NCBI GenBank assembly: GCA_024734495.1
Contig: JALMQS010000073.1
Span: 3,966,985 to 4,030,984 of the forward strand
From: Forficula auricularia
Taxonomy: Eukaryota; Arthropoda; Insecta; Dermaptera; Forficulidae
Length of the DNA stretch: 64,000 bases
Reading direction: 5' to 3'
The notes under the pieces were generated by a model. The model saw only the letters and a list, made by a program, of their open reading frames with translations, searched no databases and was not told the origin of the DNA. The position numbers and the translations under genes were made by a program. Positions 34,417 through 45,687 of the stretch are shown in pieces (position 1 is the first letter of the stretch; each line of letters starts with the position of its first letter).

Positions 34417-34499
34417 ATATAAAAATTCTGCTACCCTAGGCATAAAAAGTTTCAATTTAATAAAAAAAATTGTTTAAATTTGTTATAATTTTTAAAAAC

Positions 34500-35040
34500 A
34501 GTAATTAGGACGGCCATTCAAATTCTTAACTCCCTCTCTTACTCTGGTCTGTACCAATATGAAACTTGATACCAAATTAACGATCTATTGAACGATAGTA
34601 GAACCAATATTAACTTATGGGGCTGAATGCTGGCAACTCACCACTAGAAATATAGGGAAAGTTAAGGCGGTTGAGATGAAATATCTAGGACGGTCATGCA
34701 GAATTTCGCGACTCGATTACGTACAAAATGATGACATACGAGAATTGACAAGAATGGAAAGCACGGTGATTGACTGAATCGAACGGCGGCAGTTGATCTG
34801 GTATGGTCAATGGCCATATGATGAGGATGAATGAGGAATGATGGCCAAGTTCTAAACTACACGACACCAAATAGAAGAAGAAGAGGATGACCTAGGAGAA
34901 CATAGAAGGATGGCATCATGCATGCTATGAACAGAAATAATATAAGCCCAGACGACATCCAAGATAGAGACGTATGGCCTGCGAAATGCGGGGTGCGGCA
35001 AAGACCCCGCACCAAAAAAACAAAAACAATAAAAAACAGT
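34500..35040 (+). pseudogene. LINE endonuclease-RT C-terminal fragment (RTE-like)
   Basis: Plus-strand frames give VEPILTYGAECWQLTTRN, AVEMKYLGRS, RRQLIWYGQ and, from 34918, MHAMNRNNISPDDIQDRDVW. These are the conserved tail of RTE-like reverse transcriptases after the catalytic motifs. Stops and at least two frameshifts. The RT core is absent. Confidence 0.75.
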
Positions 35041-35427
35041 AAGTACTTACCAAATCGGATTGGTATTATGATATTCTCTTCCAATAGATGTCAACCTAAC
35101 TACGAGCCCCGTCCCATGTCAATTGGCCCAGCAATATTTTTTCTTTTTAAATAAAATTATGCTAATTCACGTTAAATTTAATTTAAATATTTATTTTTAT
35201 TATCATTTGGTACAACATTTTAAACAATTTAAAACATTTTATTGTAACATTTAACTTAAAATTATTTTTTAATTTTTAAAAACATTTTTATATAAAAAAT
35301 AGTTCTTTGCTTTTCACGATTTTTTTTTTTTTTTTTTTTTTTAAGAATCTTTGAATATGTTAAATAATCAAGTAGGCTTTGCCTTTTTCCAACAAAAGAA
35401 AGTTTGTTTTGTTTATTATTAGTAAAA
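35041..35427. other. AT-rich, no gene recognised
   Basis: Includes a 23-base T-run near 35320. The minus-strand 92-codon frame here is an artefact of that run and of AT-richness. Confidence 0.45.
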
Positions 35428-35710
35428 ATGACTCGTGGAATGGTTGTTGATGAAAAAATTCGCTCAATTATTATAAATTTATTTAAAAAGGGAAAATCAA
35501 ACACGGAAATTGGCGATCTAGTTAATTTATCAAAGTTCACTGTCAGAAATATTATTCGGGTTTATAAAACAACGGGTACAATAGCTACAAAACCTCGGTA
35601 TGCGTCGAAATCCAAAATATTATTAGATTATTAGAAAAAACAGGCGTTCGAACTATGGTGAATTATCTGTTCTTTGTGGGGCGAAGTGTTTCAAGATCCA
35701 CGTGCCATAG
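35428..35710 (+). pseudogene. Tc1-like transposase N-terminal fragment
   Basis: ATG at 35428 begins MTRGMVVDEKIRSIIINLFK, followed by GKSNTEIGDLVNLSKFTVRN. That is the first helix-turn-helix of Tc1-type DNA-binding domains. After a frameshift near 35610 a second segment (RLLEKNRR...NYGELSVLC) is readable to about 35700. The catalytic domain is missing, so it cannot transpose itself. Confidence 0.75.
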
Positions 35711-35924
35711 AGAAGCCATTAAGTAAATTTAATAAAATTTAATAAAATTCGACCTTAGTACCTGAATTGAAAGTCTTAAATAATATTAATATATTGCTTT
35801 TAACCATTACGCAAAGAATTGTTCTGTTAAATTCTGCAAACATTTATCTATAAAAGTAATTGTTTACCTACTCAATTTAAATGAAATAATATAAATATAA
35901 CAAAAATAAATAAATTACATTCTT

Positions 35925-36065
35925 GAAGGAGACAATAAAAGATTAGTTCCTGTCAATTGTAATAGACTGATGAAGAGGGCAAAGTCCTCGAAAATATAGG
36001 CTCGTTATAAATAAAATTTATAATTCCAACAGAAGACACACTCTTTTATTGTCTCCTTCAATATA
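35925..36065. repeat. fold-back element with hammerhead-like core in the loop
   Basis: GAAGGAGACAATAAAAGA at about 35926 is inverted at about 36045-36062. The right arm also matches the left arm of 34259-34416 in opposite orientation. The left arm is partly deleted. Confidence 0.65.
35967..35993 (+). ncRNA. hammerhead-like ribozyme core 3
   Basis: CTGATGA, A, GAGG-GCAAAGT-CCTC, GAAA, then ATATAGGC. Stem II is intact. The base after GAAA and the cleavage triplet are altered as in core 2. Confidence 0.5.
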
Positions 36066-36254
36066 TAAAAATTATGCTACCCTCGGCAAAAAAACTTTCA
36101 ATTTACATTACATTCTGTTAAATTCCGCAAACTTTTCTCTATAAAAATAATTAAGACTATAAATTAGTTTTTTAGTTTTGTTAATTTAGTGTATAAAAAT
36201 GTATATTGTAACTGGGATAACTCCCGTATATCGAAAAAAATAAAATAAAATAAA

Positions 36255-36380
36255 AATAGTCTAAGAATGCTGTCCGCCTGTATCTATGCAACCAAAGGAC
36301 TTCTCTGAATCGTTCTAGCCTACCCTCCAGGAGTCCTTGTTAAATGAATATTTTTCATAATGTTTAAAATTTGACGGCCA
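36255..36380 (+). repeat. dispersed repeat shared with about 61590-61740 (minus)
   Basis: TGTCCGCCTGTATCTATGCA and TTCTAGCCTACC...GAGTCCTTGTTAAATGAATAT match, in reverse complement, the region around 61610-61680. No coding capacity. Class unknown. Confidence 0.5.
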
Positions 36381-36584
36381 TCTCTCATGAGCTCATTTGC
36401 TATTTTTCAAATTACCAGTGGCGGTGCCAGGGGTGCCGCGTTTGTGCGAGCACCAAACTGAATTGTTCTCGCCCAACCTGCTAAATTGACCATTTAAGCA
36501 GAAAAACCGATTTGATAAAATAAAAAAAAAAAATAAAATAAATAAAAAAGGTAAACCATCGCTTTTATTATTATAGACTTTATT

Positions 36585-37105
36585 TAGGGTCGGGCATAAA
36601 GATCTACCACATTTTGAAGAGGTATAAAAAAATGAAAAAATTTTACTAGAAAAAAATTGAATATATTTTTGAAAAGAACATAAAATATTTTATTCTAACC
36701 CTTTCCACCAAACTCAACCAAATTTTGTATACATATTCTGTGGACCCCCAGAAACCTAAAAACCCAAGAAACCTAAAAACCCAAAATGGGGAGAGGGTCA
36801 AAAATGAAAATTCTAGCCCTTTCGACCAAACAATGTATACCAAATTTGATTAGTTTTTCCATTTCTAGCCTTCTGGGGGTCCACAGAATATGTATACAAA
36901 ATTGGTTTGGTCTAAAGGCCTAGAATTTTCATTTTTGACCACAACCCCTTTTTTTGTCGGATAATGATTAAAAGACATTAAAAAAAATATATTTTATGTT
37001 CTTTTCAAAAATATATTCAGTTTTTTTTTTTTTTTTGAGTTAAATTTTTTCATTTTTTTTATACCTCTTCAAAATCTGGTAGATCTTTATGCCCCACCCT
37101 GTATA
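36585..37105. repeat. imperfect palindrome (GGGCATAAAGATCTACC family)
   Basis: GGGCATAAAGATCTACCACA at 36591 is inverted near 37078-37095. GAATATATTTTTGAAAAGAA and ATTCTGTGGACCCCCAGAA recur inverted around a centre near 36850. Related sequence is at 37420-37530 and 62880-63385. Confidence 0.65.
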
Positions 37106-37576
37106 ATAAAAATGTAATAATTATAGATTATATCTAAACTATTAAAAATAAGCCGACGTGTTCTGATGTGCCCATCCACTTGATTTTACAATACAACCTG
37201 GCCCCTCACTTTTATTTAATATTTAATAAAATTATTTATAATTATATAGGGGAGGGAGTTTTTGCATTTTTAGATTAATCTGGGCCCACTGATTATGTAT
37301 ACAAAATTTGGTTGAGTTTGTTAAATAGCCAAGATATTCGTATTTGGGCGGGGGGGGGGGGGGGGGCCCCTTTTTTTGTCGGATAATGATTAAAAGATTA
37401 AAAAAAATATATTTTATGTTCTTTTCAAAAATATATTCAGTTTTTTTTTTGTTTTTTTTTGAGTTAAATTTTTTTCATTTTTTTTATGCCTCTTCAAAAT
37501 CTGGTAGATTCTTATGCCTAACCCTGTATAACAAAAAATGTAATAATTATAGATTATATCTAAACTATTAAAATAA

Positions 37577-38272
37577 GCTGACGTGTTCTGATGTGCCCAT
37601 CCACTTGATTTTACCATACAACCTGGCCCCTCACTTTTATTTAATATTTAATAAAATTATTTATAATCATGTAGGGGAGGGAGTTTTTGCATTTTTGATT
37701 AATCTGGGCCCACTGATTATGTATACAAAATTTGGTTGAGTTTGTTAAATAGCCAAGATTTTCATTTTTGACCCCCCCCCCCCCCCATTTTGAGCGCTTA
37801 GTTTTTGCATTTTTAGACTTCTGGAATACCATTGATTATGTACACAATATTTGGTTGAGTTTGATACAAGAGCATAGATTTTCATTATTTGACCCTACAC
37901 CCCCCTCCATCCCCCTTAATTTTGGATCGATCTGCACCAAAATCTAATCAGCTCTTTGTCCCAATGGACCAAAACTACGTGTGAAATTTGGTTTTGATAT
38001 TTTCACTAGTTTTTGAGCTAGCAAAATTTGGTAACGCACAAACTAACAGACTAACAGACATTTTGACAAAACAATTATTATCTCGAAAAATATAATTTTA
38101 TCGATGTTCACTTATTAAAGCTTTTTTGTAGAGCGAAATGGCATGGTTTCCCTCAATTTTTTTTAATCAAAATAGTTTTAGCCGTTTTTGAGATATTTCG
38201 AAAAAAAAAGAAGAAAAAAAACACTTTTTTCATGCACGATTACAATACTTGACCATACCCTGTATGGTAAAG
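37577..38272 (+). repeat. TGACGTGTTCTGATG family repeat, copy 2 (left arm of a large inverted repeat)
   Basis: Runs from TGACGTGTTCTGATGTGCCC to CATGCACGATTACAATACTT and its tail. The same family lies inverted at 39089-39818, giving arms of roughly 0.7 kb with an 0.8-kb spacer. Confidence 0.7.
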
Positions 38273-38356
38273 TAAAAAAGTATCTGAATTACTCGAAATA
38301 ATGCACATTTTTCTATAGGGTGTCGCCCAACCGAAAAGAAAGTTGGCTCCGCCACT

Positions 38357-39088
38357 ATACTCTCGGCAAAACCAAATCTTTTTCAATATATGAATTCGTT
38401 TGTTATGTGACCAGCTTGATGTTTTATTACAACAATCATATTCGGTGTACCTACTCAGTTGATTTTCACTAACACTAATTGTCTTAATAAATTATTTATA
38501 TAGACTAATAAAACATTATCAATATGTAAATTATAAACTGATACTAATAGGAATAATAATTAGCAATAGTATTTTAAAACCAATAGAATTCAATAAACAT
38601 TCGTCGTTATAATATTTGTGTTTAATTTTCTACGTTCATTTTAAATTTCATGTCTATAGAAATAGGAGATATGATTTATATCAGCTTTATTTTCAAAATG
38701 TTATTCGGGATTTATACATAATGCTATTATTAGTATATGAGGATTTATTAGCAGCAATTACTTACGAATTTCGACTGGTAACGAAATCGGAAGCTTTTTA
38801 AATACATAAGTTATGAATTTAGCTAAAAAAAATCAAGCAAATAAATAGAAATTCTAATCAAACATTTTTATGAGATTTTTAATTTATTAATCTATATTTA
38901 TTTTTGTATTTATTTCATAGTTTAAAGAGTTTTCATAAATTCAATAATAATCATGTAATGATATAGATTATAATGTGAATTTTTATGATCACCTGCCGGG
39001 GGTGAAATTGGAACACCGGAAATTGACATTTTCATGAAAGATTTTTTTTTATTTATTTTTTTTTAAGCGGCTCTAACGTTTATTTTTT
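38357..39088. other. spacer of the large inverted repeat, no gene recognised
   Basis: AT-rich. The 61-codon frame at 38616 has no recognisable domain. Confidence 0.4.
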
Positions 39089-39818
39089 ACAGGGAATGGC
39101 CAAGTATTGTAATTGTGCATGAAAAAAGTGTTTTTTCTTTCCTTTTTTCAAAATATCTAAAAAACGGCTGAAATTATTTTTATTAAAGAAATTGAGCAAA
39201 ACCATGGCATTACCCTCTACAAAAAAGCTTTAATAAGAAAACATCGAAAAAATTATATTTTTTGAGATAATAATTCTTTTGTCAAAATGTCTGTTAGTCT
39301 GCCTGTTAGTCTGTGCGTTACCAAATTTTTGTGGACGAGCTAGCTCAAAAAATAGTGTGAATATCGAAAACAAATTTCACACGTAGTTTTAGTCCATTGA
39401 GACCAAGAGTTGATTAGATTTTGGTGCATATCGACCCAAAATTAAGGGGAGTGGAGGTGGGTTAAAAATTAAAATCTAGGCTATTTGAGCAAACTCAACT
39501 AAATTTTGTATACATAATCACTGGGACCCCAGAAGTCTAAAAATGCAAAAACTAACCGCCGGGGGGACGCTCTTCCGATCTAAGTCACGTCCAGGTCGGG
39601 GGGGACGGTGTATAGTCAAAAAATGAAAATATAGGCTCTTGTACCAAAATCAAGCAAATTTTGTATACATAATCAGTGGACCCCCAGGAGTCTAAAAATG
39701 GAAAAACTAGCTCCCGTCCACTACATAATTATAAATAATTTTATTAAATATTAAATATAAGAGAGGGGCCAGGTTGTATGGTAAAGTCAAGTGGATGGCC
39801 ACATAAGAACACGTCAGC
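39089..39818 (-). repeat. TGACGTGTTCTGATG family repeat, copy 3 (inverted)
   Basis: Reverse complement of copies 1 and 2 from the CAAGTATTGTAATTGTGCAT end to ACACGTCAGC. It is interrupted by poly-G and the adapter-derived segment at about 39561-39605. Confidence 0.7.
39566..39581 (+). other. Illumina adapter remnant (assembly artefact)
   Basis: GACGCTCTTCCGATCT is identical to the 3' end of the standard Illumina/TruSeq read-1 adapter. It lies between G-runs, and the next 20 bases (AAGTCACGTCCAGGTC) have no counterpart in the paralogous repeats. Not genomic in origin. Confidence 0.9.
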
Positions 39819-41298
39819 TTATTTAATTGGTGTACTTTTCAAGTGTCATAAATTGTTAGTCGTGTATAAATTTTAATCCGATTGAAATAAAGGAAAAGGG
39901 TGGAAATTAGGAGCGTCGAAAAACTAATACGGCATTTTAATCGTTCATATCTCGACTACGGTTTTAAGTCGCAGTGCTTTGGAATTTGAAACTTAAGTTT
40001 TTTAGAGGCTAGAAGAAGTACTTCAAGATTTTGACTAAAATTGGACAACTCGAAGTACATGTTTACTTTAAGATTTTTGGTTTTTTGCAATTTCGTTTTT
40101 TTTCTGGTTTTCTCAAAACTGCATGGGGAAATTGAAGTAATTTATATGAAGAAAAATAGTATGATGATTTCAAATAAGGGAGAAACTAATGTGAAAGTCG
40201 TGTTGTAACCACACCAGTTGATTCAATATAATGCGCACCTACAACATTAATTTTATCTTAAATTTTATTTTTTTTGTTATCTTAAGCAGTACTTGAAAAA
40301 CGGTTAACATACGAGGGATTCTTCAAAGAAAAAATGTTAGGAACTGCTGATTTAGAAAATTGATTAAATACACACAATTACTTTAATCGACTACGTAGAT
40401 GCAATAAAAAGAAAGTTCTCAATAGTACACACTTAAATTAGAACACCCTGTATTGTAATGAATTACTAACGCTCGGAATCAAGTATGACATAAGAGGAAA
40501 AACCATATAAATATACAACAGTAGTCCATTTTATATGGAAATAGTAAAAACCCTACCGATTTCTTTAGATTCATTACTTTCTCTGCTGTCACATTTCAAT
40601 GTTGACATCAATTTCCCTTTAAGAGGAAATAAAAAAAAAAAAAAAGGATTATGTGTTAGGATTCCAATTCAAATGTGGTTAGAACGAACGCCAATCGAAC
40701 ATGTATATTTTTCATCCTTTAAAACGAAATATAAAAAAAAAAAAAAAAAAAAAGGAAAATCAAATACTTGGGAATTTAATTCCGTTGGAGGAAAAATCTC
40801 TTTGAATTGTTTATTTTTTTAAAATTCTCTCAAATATTTAAAATGACAATCGCATTGACATTGCTTTGCTTCAAAGCCAAAAATGTTCCTGTTCATGTTC
40901 ATGTCCATGTTTGTTCGCTGGAACAGAAAACCTTGTTCACGGGGTTGCATGTGCAATGTGCATTCGCTCTACTATATACTACTGAACACTACGGCAATTA
41001 TACATTCGGAACACAAATTAATGTAAACAAACCAATGAAAAAAACTGATTAATTTAATCAACTGAATTCTAATCATAAAAAGGCGGTCTCAATACAAGAG
41101 ACGAATTTTCATTACATCATACATTTTGAAACGATTAACTTTAAAGAAGAAATCAACAAGCGTGCCCTCTGCTTGATGGCAAGTTAACATTCACCTATTT
41201 AATAGATCATATAAAAAGTCTCCGCGGTTTTTTGGTAAATCTTAGAACAAAAAATTTCAAATCAATTTTAATCAAGTACATATTGACCATTATTATTT
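39819..41298. other. AT-rich, no gene recognised
   Basis: Contains A-runs (40631-40645, 40735-40753) that generate lysine-rich chance frames. About 41155-41215 (GTGCCCTCTGCTTGATGGCA, TAAAAAGTCTCCGCGGTTTT) is partly inverted near 42815-42840. No gene. Confidence 0.4.
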
Positions 41299-41380
41299 AC
41301 GAGCAGTACCTGGCGTGCCTACGGCACGCCTTGCAACGCACAGCCCTACGGGCTGCTGGCCCTGGCGGGCAGCGTCTCGA
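41299..41380 (+). ncRNA. GC-rich structured module, copy 3 (best folded)
   Basis: ACGAGCAGTACCT, hairpin GGCGTGCC-TAC-GGCACGCC (41312-41330), hairpin CAGCCC-TAC-GGGCTG (41341-41355), then CTGGCGGGCAGCGTCTCG. Both loops read C-UACG-G, an extra-stable tetraloop form. Other copies have C-UUCG-G in hairpin 1. CGAG and CTCG can close the module. Confidence 0.55.
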
Positions 41381-41994
41381 GATGTGATTATTAGCTGTCC
41401 GTAATTATGTTTTGAAAAAAATATTTTTTTGAATAATGAATATTGATCAAAAAAAGATGAAAAAATATCATTAAATGCTTAATAAATACTTTATTAGAGC
41501 ATGCAGCCATTTCTCTCGAAGTTCCCGATCGGTTGGAAACCTATTTCTTTTTTAATAATACATTTCAATATTTAAATTTATCTAAAAAGTGTCTCTAAAT
41601 TAATTATATATAATAATTTTAAAATTTATTTATCTACTAAAATTTCAAATGACCCGCGCAGTAATAAATTAAGAATTAATCTAATTATCCCATTAAATCA
41701 TATCTCATTAAAACTTATTATAAATTAAATATATATATAATATATATATATATTTTAAAATTAATTAGTCTACTAAAATTTTAAGAATTCAAAAAAAAAA
41801 ATTAAATTTTAAAATTAATAAATTTGTGTACTAAAATTTCAAATGCACGCCGTAAATCTAATATTCTAAGGTATATAGAGGAATATATTAATATATAGAG
41901 ATATTATAGATATATAATATAGAGAATAGAGATGTTTTATTTGTAAAATTTGACAATATAACAACTGTCATTGAATATTAGCTGCTTTTTTTTC
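41381..41994. other. AT-rich, no gene recognised
   Basis: Includes TATATA runs (about 41730-41755, 41870-41930). No gene. Confidence 0.45.
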
Positions 41995-42240
41995 TCACAT
42001 CTTCACCTTGCTGCGCCACGGGTACTGTCTGATAATGGCTTTTATATATATATAGATGATATTTTGCCATTTTTTGGATAGCTTCATAATTCCATCAGTG
42101 TAGAACTTATGTGGTTTATCGTCGAAAAATTTGGCCAAGTGATTTTCAGCTGCGCTTCGGTCGGCCAATATTTTACTATCAAGAGAGTTTTGCAGAGACC
42201 AAAAGAAATTGTAGTTAGACGGTGCAATACGGTGGATCAA
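41995..42240 (-). pseudogene. mariner-type transposase C-terminal fragment
   Basis: The minus-strand frame includes APSNYNFFWSLQNSLD (the region of the last catalytic Asp; the usual APSD reads APSN), AAENHLAKFFDDKPHKFYTD and GIMKLSKKWQNII, the conserved mariner C-terminus. The first two catalytic residues are not present. A TATATA microsatellite interrupts the end. Unrelated in detail to the mariner at 54.7 kb. Confidence 0.75.
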
Positions 42241-42366
42241 TCAAAACTTCCCAACCATGAAGCTACCAAAAAAATGGCAAAAGGTAATAGATAATTAATT
42301 AACTACGTTTGCAGGAATTTGGACAGAAAGGTTTAAATCAAAAAATTGTCATTGATTTTTGCGACG

Positions 42367-42395
42367 TTTCGCCAGCTTTATTCTGGCTTCATCAG
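42367..42395 (-). ncRNA. hammerhead-like ribozyme core 4
   Basis: The minus strand reads CTGATGA, A, GCCAG-loop-CTGGC, GAAAC, GTCGC. Stem II has five perfect pairs. GAAACGUC leaves no room for an internal stem III, as in hammerhead variants proposed to act as dimers. Confidence 0.6.
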
Positions 42396-42905
42396 GCTTC
42401 TAAAAAACATACAAAAAACAGAGTTACGTAGAAATCAACAAATCCCATCATTTTTATCCTTTTTTCCCTTCATTTCTTTTTTCTTTGATTAGATCAACAA
42501 ACAAGATTACATGTTACACACTTCAATGAATCAGATTAATACTAATATATAACAGATGTGCACATATTTAGGAATAAAATCAATTGTAATTATATTTCTT
42601 TTTTGTTCCGAACAATGATCAATTTATATAAAAAATAATGATTCATACGACAAGACTAATTATAGTATTTACTTAAATAAATAGATCAGAAGATAAAAAT
42701 AATAATTATAAATTTATTTCACGCAATTAGAGCTTGACGTCATAGATAATAATGGTAAATAGGTACTTGATTAAAATTGAGTTTTAATAAAGAAATTGTT
42801 TGTTCTAAAATTTACCAAAAAACCGCGGAGACTTTTTATTATTTTGAAATATATTCTTAATAATTAGTAGAGATTGTGGTGTTGGTGCAAGGTGAAGCAT
42901 CTTTA

Positions 42906-43124
42906 ATAAAGATAAGAGTAAATAAGTACTATATGTAATATTCATTTACTATGAGTTAAGGATTCTTGGTCACTTGTTTCACATTAAAATTAAAAAATTA
43001 AAAGATGTAAAAAAAAAATCTACTTCTTTTAATTTTTTAATTTTAATGTGAAACAAGTGACCAAGAATCCTTAACTCAAAGTAAATGAATATTACATATA
43101 GTATTTATTTACTCTTATCTTTAA
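42906..43124. repeat. long hairpin, same family as 57851-58126, ribozyme loop deleted
   Basis: Arms of about 98 bp (42906-43004 and 43025-43122; GAGTTAAGGATTCTTGGTCA and complement) with very few mismatches. The loop is only about 20 bases. The flank TAGAGATTGTGGTGTTGGTG is shared with 57803. Confidence 0.8.
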
Positions 43125-43141
43125 TATATTCTTAGTTGAAT

Positions 43142-43260
43142 AATTTTGTTTTCCGAGAATAGCAGAATTCATGAAAAGAAATGTTTGAGATTTTCCTCTG
43201 TATGATGCAAATAAAGATATGGATATAGAAATTTGATTAGTTTTTGTTTTATTTTTGCCC
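43142..43260 (+). repeat. relic of the hammerhead-associated repeat
   Basis: TTTTGTTTTCCGAGAATAGC and TCCTCTGTATGATGCAAATA match the tandem units at 50186-50480, diverged. Confidence 0.45.
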
Positions 43261-43564
43261 TCAAACCTGATCTTAAAATATTTATAAAGAAGCTAGATTT
43301 TAAATATTAAATTATATATTAAATTTTCTTTCATATCTTATCTTATTAAATGTAAATAAATTATTAAAAGTTTAATCAATAAATTAATGCTTAAAGAAAT
43401 TTATAATTGTAAAAACACGGTAAAAATTTAATTAACCATTACACCTTTTACAAAGTTCAGGAGTTTTTAAAGAGTTGTAGTAGTGTTTCACAAATAAAAT
43501 AAAAATTAAAAAATAAAAAAAAATTAATTACATTTTTGGAGTTTTATTGAATACTCTATATATA

Positions 43565-43589
43565 TTTCGGGTATTTAGACCATCATCAG
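43565..43589 (-). ncRNA. hammerhead-like ribozyme core 5
   Basis: The minus strand reads CTGATGA, T, GGT-loop-ACC, C, GAAA, TATATA. Stem II is short. Confidence 0.45.
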
Positions 43590-43616
43590 AAGTTGTATTT
43601 ACAAAAGACGTGTCTC

Positions 43617-43641
43617 CTGATGATGGTCTAAAAACCCGAAA
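43617..43641 (+). ncRNA. hammerhead-like ribozyme core 6
   Basis: CTGATGA, T, GG-loop-CCC, GAAA, TATATA. Mirror image of core 5 in the other arm. Confidence 0.45.
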
Positions 43642-43814
43642 TATATACTAATATATATATATATATAGAGAGTATTCATTTTCTCCGAGGGGTGAACCGC
43701 TACCTAAAATCGTGTACACCTCCTTCCACTTCCACTTTCATTTCCAAGTAGAAGAAAATAGAAGACAATAGATTATCTAATGAATTCTAAAGTAATTCCA
43801 AATAATTCCAAAGA

Positions 43815-44236
43815 CGGTGTTGTTGTGCCGTCGAGAATTTTTTCCTTAAATATAAATATAATTATTCTTAAGGGTAATATTTTTAGGCCGCTTCCCTTTT
43901 TATTTTTTGAATGTGACTATTTTACAACTTCCTGGACATAAATGTCAATGGCTCTTAACACATGTCGATTATAAAGTCATTGGCTTTTTGGGAAATTTCC
44001 AGAGGCAGGTTTGAGTCAGTCAGAGAGACAGTTCTAAGTTGAAACCCAGTTGGGGTAGTCAGTTGTCAATTGGAGTTGAGAGACGAGTTTTAAGCTCTCC
44101 AGCCATCAGCATGGAGAAATGTAAATTTATAAATAACTAATAATAAAAAAAAAACAATATTAAATAATACTCTTTTCTTTAAATACATCTCTCCTACTTC
44201 AATTTACCATCAAATCAGCATCAGGGCTGAAACAGG
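43815..44236 (+). mobile_element. possible solo LTR
   Basis: It starts near TGTTGTGCCGTCGAG and ends near CATCAGGGCTGAAACA (TG...CA). A TATAAAG near 43970 is followed about 35 bases later by GAGTCAGTCAGAGAGAC, and AATAATAAAA occurs downstream, the order expected for a U3-R-U5 LTR. No clear target duplication and no second copy in the window. Confidence 0.35.
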
Positions 44237-44254
44237 TTGAATAGCTTGGGCGCG

Positions 44255-44615
44255 TTTTTTTTTTTTTAATGATATTGATGTGAGAAGGAGAAACACCAGA
44301 AGGTGGATCCCCTAAAGGCCTGTATGGGCTGGCCCCTCCATCGTGAAAAGAACAGAGTAGAAGGAAAAGAAGCCGGGATCACGAGCCAATCTCAGAAACT
44401 TAGATACAATTCAATATCCAATTTACTAAGGTTTTAGGGGCTTCGAGCAGTGGTAAATTCTCCGCGCGATAAATTTGGTTAAATTTATCTCCCACTTAAT
44501 TTTTATTACCAGACCCTATACTTACAGAAAAAATGTCTGGGTATAGCCGGGAATCGAACCCGAGACCTCCGGGTTGCCAGTCACTTATTCTGACCATTAC
44601 ACCACGGAGGCGGAC
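44255..44615 (-). mobile_element. tRNA-derived SINE, family A, copy 2
   Basis: Reverse complement of 58932-59297. The T-run (44255-44267) is the poly(A) tail. Then come the LINE-like tail (CACCAGAAGGTGGATCCCCT) and a central region (TAAATTTATCTCCCACTTAA). The tRNA-like head has box B (GGAATCGAACC on the plus strand) and box A near 44590-44605. Confidence 0.85.
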
Positions 44616-44764
44616 AAGGCGTTACCAAGACTTTTCTGCGGGGAGCTTCTTCGAAATAAATCTACAAATCGTCAACCTTTCTCTGGTCAAGAAGGGTTGC
44701 AACCAAAACTCAAAATGTTGTCATAACAGTGTACGCCTGATTCCAATCGCGGTTCACCCCTCGG

Positions 44765-45630
44765 TTTTCAATAAATGTTTTACAAAAATAATATTATTAT
44801 TATTTTAAATTTTTTTGAAGGCTTTCAATAAAATTTTTTAATTTAAATGATTAGTCTATTTTTTCTAATTTGGACAATATTTGAATATAGTATTTTTAAG
44901 AATATATTATTATGATATTCTTCTAGAAATTAGTGTTGGCATCACCAAAATAGCAGCCTAACTACTCAATATCAGGTCTGTAGCTGGAGGAGAAGAGACG
45001 AACCCTGAGTTCGCAAACATATCGTGTTTTCTGTGTCTTCATTAAGTAGGGCTCGCTTTTATCGATATCCTTCTATAAAAATGGCAATATGGTCACACGG
45101 TGATAATCGGGTCAATGATAATATTTTAAAGAAGTTAACTATATATAAAACTTATAAGATTTAAATAATATTGGCTAAATGATGGAGCCAAAAATCATTA
45201 ACACACATACAAAAATATATTCCAGGGACGTATTTATGGGACCTCGTCCACTCTCTGCAATCATTACATTTGAATGTAAATCCTCCAAAATGAAACATAA
45301 CTATTTTCCATCGTAATTTGAATTATTATTTTTAATAGGAAAAATAAAAATAACTAATACATTTATAATATCTAATAAGGTTTAAATAACACAACTCTAT
45401 AATTTTTTTACTTTATCCAATGCGAAGCATGGGAGAAAGTATTGGAATCGCTCTCGCGGCAAGCGCGACTTCAAAGGGTCCTCAGGTAAAGACTACGGAA
45501 CCCATGGACTCAATTAAGGTCACAAATTGAAGTATTCAATGAGATTGAATTTTAGCACGTGACGGTTTTGCCAAAAATTACCTGGGATCTCGCCGAGAGG
45601 CCAAAAAGTGCCATTTTTTTTTGAAGTGCG
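44765..45630. other. no gene; repeat at about 45420-45525 shared with 5213-5315
   Basis: GCGAAGCATGGGAGAAAGTA, GGGTCCTCAGGTAAAGACTA and GAACCCATGGACTCAATTAA are repeated with changes near 5213-5312. The remainder is AT-rich without genes. Confidence 0.45.
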
Positions 45631-45634
45631 TGGG

Positions 45635-45687
45635 GATGGATGGATGGATGGATGGATGGATGGATGGATGGATGGATGTGTGTGTGT
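45635..45687. repeat. (TGGA)n and (TG)n microsatellite
   Basis: About ten tandem GGAT/TGGA units followed by TGTGTGTG. The HPSI-repeat frames on the minus strand are its translation and not a gene. Confidence 0.95.

Larger units (their letters stand above)
36416..38356. mobile_element. possible hAT-like composite with inverted ends
   Basis: Left end AGTGGCGGTGCCAG and, on the minus strand, right end AGTGGCGGAGCCAA form a 14-bp inverted pair of hAT type. Inside are a palindrome (about 36585-37105, with CATAAAGATCTACCA ends) and copies of the TGACGTGTTCTGATG family. I found no matching 8-bp target duplication, so the ends may belong to a broken element. Confidence 0.4.
43548..43676. repeat. 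fold-back carrying a hammerhead-like core on each arm
   Basis: GAATACTCTATATATATTTC (left) and its complement (right) form the arms. Each arm holds one core, in opposite orientation (43565-43589 minus; 43617-43641 plus), about 27 bases apart. Confidence 0.75.
43686..44764. mobile_element. TCGAGGGGTGAACC MITE split by nested insertions
   Basis: The left half (43686-43810) starts CGAGGGGTGAACCGC. The right end (about 44728-44764) is GTGTACGCCTGATTCCAATC then GCGGTTCACCCCTCG. Together they equal the 168-bp copy at 60740-60907. Between them lie a possible solo LTR and a SINE (separate entries). Confidence 0.65.
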
